8,667 nucleotides of DNA. Source: an uncultured Gemella sp. GTDB taxonomy: Bacteria > Bacillota > Bacilli > Staphylococcales > Gemellaceae. A model generated the notes under the pieces. It was not told the origin of the DNA, ran no database searches, and worked only from the letters and a program-made list of their open reading frames with translations. The position numbers and the translations under genes were made by a program. The first letter of the stretch is position 1; each line of letters begins with the position of its first letter. Location: positions 1 through 8,667 of the forward strand of contig CAKMQF010000091.1 in NCBI GenBank assembly GCA_927911745.1, in the 5' to 3' direction. This document shows, piece by piece, positions 5,436-8,667 of this stretch.

Positions 5436-6933
5436 ATGAATATATTAGATATTATTGATAATATAAAAGTAAAAACTATTTATGGAAATTTACCAGAAAG
5501 TGTAAACAATATATCTCAAGATTCTAGAAAAGTAGGCGAAGGAGACGTATTTGTCGCTATAAAAGGATATACGGTAGATGGTCATAATTATATAGAAAAG
5601 GTAATTGAACAAGGGGCAGCATTAGTAATTGCGAGCCGTTATGAAAATTATAATGTAGAAAACTGTGCTGTGATTGTTATTAAAGAGCATGAAATTGAAA
5701 AAATTGCTAGTATGATTGCTAAGAAAATTAACGAAGGTTCTGATGTACATACTGTAGCTGTAACTGGAACAAATGGTAAAACAAGTATCTCAACATTGGT
5801 ACACAATATGTTGAGAACTTTAGGTGAGAGTAGTGCTTATATAGGAACGAATGGTTTTGGAAAAAATGATGCAGAACCTGTTTACTTCGGTAACACTACT
5901 CCTGATGTAGTAACATTACATAATCAGATAGGTGAGTTACGTCGAGATAATATAAAAAACCTAGCATTCGAAGCATCATCACATGCGATGGCATTAGGTC
6001 GTATTTATAACGTAGATATAGATGTTGCGATATTCACGAACCTAACACATGAACATTTAGATTTCCATGGGGATATGCAAACTTATGCCTATGATAAGAG
6101 TTTATTATTTTCAACATTAGGAAATAATTTATCAGAAGCTAAATATGGTGTCTTGAATAAAGACGATAGTTACTATAAAGTTATTTCAAAATGTTTATAT
6201 CAACAAGAAATAAATTACTCAATAGTTGATAAAACTGCAGATTTTTATGCTTACAATATAAAACAATATAAAGAGGATAAAGTTTATAAAACAAGTTTTA
6301 CATTAAACTCACCTGAAGGAACATTTGAATGTACTACTAATTATATCGGAGACTTTATGGTAAGTAATGTCCTTGCGGCTCTTATTGCTGTGTGGGTAAA
6401 AGGTTATAGTGTTGAACAGCTAGTCGCTATTTTACCTAAGCTTGGAGCACTATACGGTCGAATGGAAATCTTAGGAGATGACCTACCGATTGACATTATA
6501 AGTGACTTTGCACATACTCCAGATGGATATGAAAAATTATTAGAAGCTACTCGTGAGATGAGAAAAGGAAAACGAACTCTTCTTGTAACTGGAATGGGTG
6601 GTGGACGTGATATTTCTAAAGGACCATTAATTGGTGAAATTATCTCAGAAGCAGATTATGTTGTTATTACAACTGATAGTCCTCGTGATGAAGATGTAGA
6701 AGTTCTTATGGGATCAATCGAAAAAGGGATGACTCATAAAAAATTATGAAAAAGTGTGGTTTAGAACTGATGCTGTTAAACGAATAATTGAACTTTCTGA
6801 ACCTGGAGATGTAGTGATTTTAGCATCAAAAGGACGTGAAGATTATGAAATTCTTAAAGGTGGTAAAAAAGTTTGGCATTCAGATCCAATCGTTGCAGTA
6901 GAAGAAGCGAAAAAGAAATTTAATATAAAATAA
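5436..6933 (+). CDS. murE: UDP-N-acetylmuramyl-tripeptide synthetase MurE, frameshifted
   Basis: MurE is a cytoplasmic ATP-dependent ligase that adds the third residue (L-lysine or meso-diaminopimelate) to UDP-MurNAc-L-Ala-D-Glu in peptidoglycan synthesis. Visible features, in order, are the N-terminal UDP-binding domain (ISQDSRKVGEGDVFVA), the P-loop TGTNGKT (110-116), NTTPDVV (153-159), EASSHAM (179-185), THEHLDFHGD (204-213), the carbamylated-lysine candidate K221 in YDKSLLF, YGRME (340-344), DFAHTPD (357-363), the specificity loop DSPR (414-417) and KGRE near the C-terminus. The frame breaks at the A6 run 6738-6743: one frame stops at 6747-6749, and the C-terminal continuation NYEKVWFRTDAVKRIIELSE lies one frame over. 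Removing one A gives 498 residues, normal for MurE. The ribosome site is weak (AAAAAGG, about 8 bases upstream). prfC follows 20 bases later. Confidence 0.93.
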
Positions 6934-6953
6934 AAAATTGAAAGGAAAATAAC

Positions 6954-8521
6954 GTGGTAGAAAAAATTAGAGAACAAGTAGAAAAAAGAAGAACATTTGC
7001 GATTATCTCTCACCCCGATGCAGGTAAAACAACATTAACGGAGAAATTATTATTATTCGGTGGAGCTATTCGTGAAGCAGGAACAGTAAAAGGTAAAAAG
7101 ACAGGAAAATATGCAAAAAGTGACTGGATGGATATTGAGAAACAACGTGGTATCTCTGTAACTTCATCAGTAATGCAACTTGATTATGATAACAAAATTA
7201 TCAATATCCTAGATACACCAGGGCACGAAGATTTCTCAGAGGATACATATCGTACGCTTATGGCAGTAGATAGTGCCGTAATGGTTATTGACGGAGCTAA
7301 AGGGATTGAGGCTCAGACATTAAAACTATTCAAAGTATGTCGTATGCGTGGTATTCCAATCTTTACATTTATCAACAAAGTTGACCGTGAGATTAAAGAT
7401 CCACTAGAATTATTAGAGGAAATTGAAGAAAAATTAGAAATAGAAACATATCCGATGAATCTTCCTGTAGGTATGGGACAAAACTTCTTCGGTATTATGG
7501 ATAGAAAAAATCATTTCATCGAGCCATTTAAAGAAGATAGTGATTTCGTAGAATTAGATGAAGAATATAATATCGTAGGTGATAATCCACTTGCTCAAGA
7601 TACTATGTATCAAAAATGCGTAGAAGACATGATTCTTATTACTGAAGCAGGTGTTGACTACGACTATGATAAACAACTAAAAGGTGAACAAACGCCAGTA
7701 TTCTTTGGATCAGCATTATCATCATTTGGAGTAGAAAGTTTCTTAAACTACTACGTGGATAATGCACCAACACCAAAAGGTCGTCGTGGAGTAAATGAAG
7801 AGGATATTCAACCGACAGGTGAAAGATTTCTCAGGATTTATCTTTAAAATCCAAGCCAATATGGACCCTAAACACCGTGACAGAATCGCATTTTTACGTG
7901 TGTGTTCAGGTGAGTTTAACCGTGGTATGGATGTAAACTTAGCAAGAACAGGTAAAAAATTAAAAAATTTCACGTTCAACTAACTTTATGGCAGATGATA
8001 AAGCTACTGTAGATGTTGCTTATGCAGGGGATATTATCGGTCTTTATGATAGTGGAAACTATCAAATCGGTGATACACTTTATCAAAATAAAAAAGTTGA
8101 ATTTGAAGCACTGCCTTCATTCACTCCAGAAATATTCGTAAAAGTTTCTGCGAAAAACGTGCTGAAACAAAAACACTTCCACAAAGGTGTTGAGCAACTT
8201 GTACAAGAAGGAGCTATTCAATACTATAAAACATTGCATACGAACCAAATTATCCTAGGAGCAGTAGGTCAGCTACAATTTGAAGTATTTGAGCACCGTA
8301 TGAAAAATGAATACAATACTGAAGTAATAATGGAACGTATTGGACAAAAAACTACTCGTTGGATTGAAAATGAAGAATCAATTAATGAGAACATGTCAAG
8401 TTCAAGAAGTATCTTAGTTAAAGACTTATACGATAACTACGTATTCTTATTCGAAAATGATTTCGCGATGAACTGGTTCAGTGATAAATATCCAGATGTG
8501 AAACTGTTTAGTAAACTTTAA
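6954..8521 (+). CDS. prfC: Peptide chain release factor 3 (RF3), two frameshifts
   Basis: RF3 is a translational GTPase that removes RF1/RF2 from the ribosome after peptide release. The G motifs are clear: SHPDAGKTT (19-27), RGISVT switch I (65-70), DTPGH (87-91) and NKVD (141-144). Then come domain II ([27 protein letters not shown]) and the C-terminal domain ([15 protein letters not shown]). The gene is in three frames. The first break is at 7821-7825, where one surplus A separates PTGE from DFSGF. The second is in the A6 run 7962-7967; removing one A gives [16 protein letters not shown]. Corrected, the product is 521 residues, normal for RF3. It starts at GTG (6954) with AAAGGA 7 bases upstream, 20 bases after murE, so the two are probably co-transcribed. 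Two separate lesions in a conserved reading pattern argue for sequencing error rather than decay. Confidence 0.93.
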
Positions 8522-8525
8522 TATA

Positions 8526-8562
8526 AAAAGAGTATCTCAATCATTTCTTGAGATGCTCTTTT
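8526..8562 (+). terminator. Rho-independent terminator of the murE-prfC operon
   Basis: A 15-bp stem pairs 8526-8540 with 8548-8562 (one T-G wobble) around a 7-nt loop, followed by TTATTTTTTC-type T-rich sequence. It begins 4 bases past the prfC stop codon. Confidence 0.92.
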
Positions 8563-8667
8563 ATTTTTTCTAATCATATCGATGTAGTCAAACAATAAAA
8601 TGTTGATTAGGTAGGATAGTTTTATATGTAAAATTTTGCCAACACTTAATTATATACCTATAAGCAG

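Noticed and set aside
7821..7850. Programmed ribosomal frameshift in prfC like that of prfB
   Set aside because: The conserved residues DFSGF resume upstream of the CTT TAA stop, so a shift at the stop would not rebuild the protein.
7795..7983. Separate small protein starting at ATG 7795
   Set aside because: From residue 11 it is RF3 domain II; the ATG lacks a ribosome site, and the first residues come from out-of-frame prfC codons.
8575..8667. Promoter for a downstream gene
   Set aside because: Only weak -35/-10 pairs (for example TTGATT at 8603 and TATGTA at 8625, 16-bp gap) and no gene start in the window to support them.

Overview
The window is AT-rich, low-GC Gram-positive (Firmicutes/Bacillales) DNA. 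Short intergenic gaps, strong AAGGAG-type ribosome sites, sigma-A-type promoters and hairpin-plus-T-run terminators all fit. The murE-prfC order matches what I recall from Staphylococcus, and the protein sequences look Gemella- or Staphylococcaceae-like. The genus is inference only.

Layout. (1) 1-303: 3' end of a polar amino-acid ABC transporter ATPase gene, with its terminator. (2) 339-771: a promoter with a CcpA/LacI-like operator, a small unknown membrane protein gene, and a terminator. (3) 778-2362: a purine (NCS2/AzgA-type) permease gene with promoter, possible PurR-like boxes and terminator. (4) 2420-3886: brnQ, a branched-chain amino-acid carrier, with a CodY-like box and an inverted repeat at the promoter. 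Its terminator is shared with the convergent gene. (5) 3895-5129, minus strand: a SAM-dependent methyltransferase gene with its own promoter. (6) 5373-8562: a probable murE-prfC operon (peptidoglycan precursor ligase and peptide-chain-release factor 3) with extended -10 promoter and terminator. The last ~100 bases hold nothing I can support.

The genes do not form one pathway. The first half is nutrient uptake (amino acid, purine, branched-chain amino acid), each gene as its own transcription unit. The second half is a methyltransferase and a housekeeping cell-wall/translation operon.

The dominant oddity is that six of seven genes are broken by single-base frameshifts, seven in all. Six are explained by one extra base in an A or T run; the seventh (ABC ATPase) looks like one lost base. 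Restoring one base at each site gives full-length, family-typical proteins (permease 433 aa, methyltransferase 387 aa, MurE 498 aa, RF3 521 aa). Because murE is normally essential and prfC carries two lesions, sequencing or assembly indels are the likeliest cause. I therefore annotate whole genes across the breaks. I found no CRISPR array, RNA gene, insertion sequence or clear novel system.
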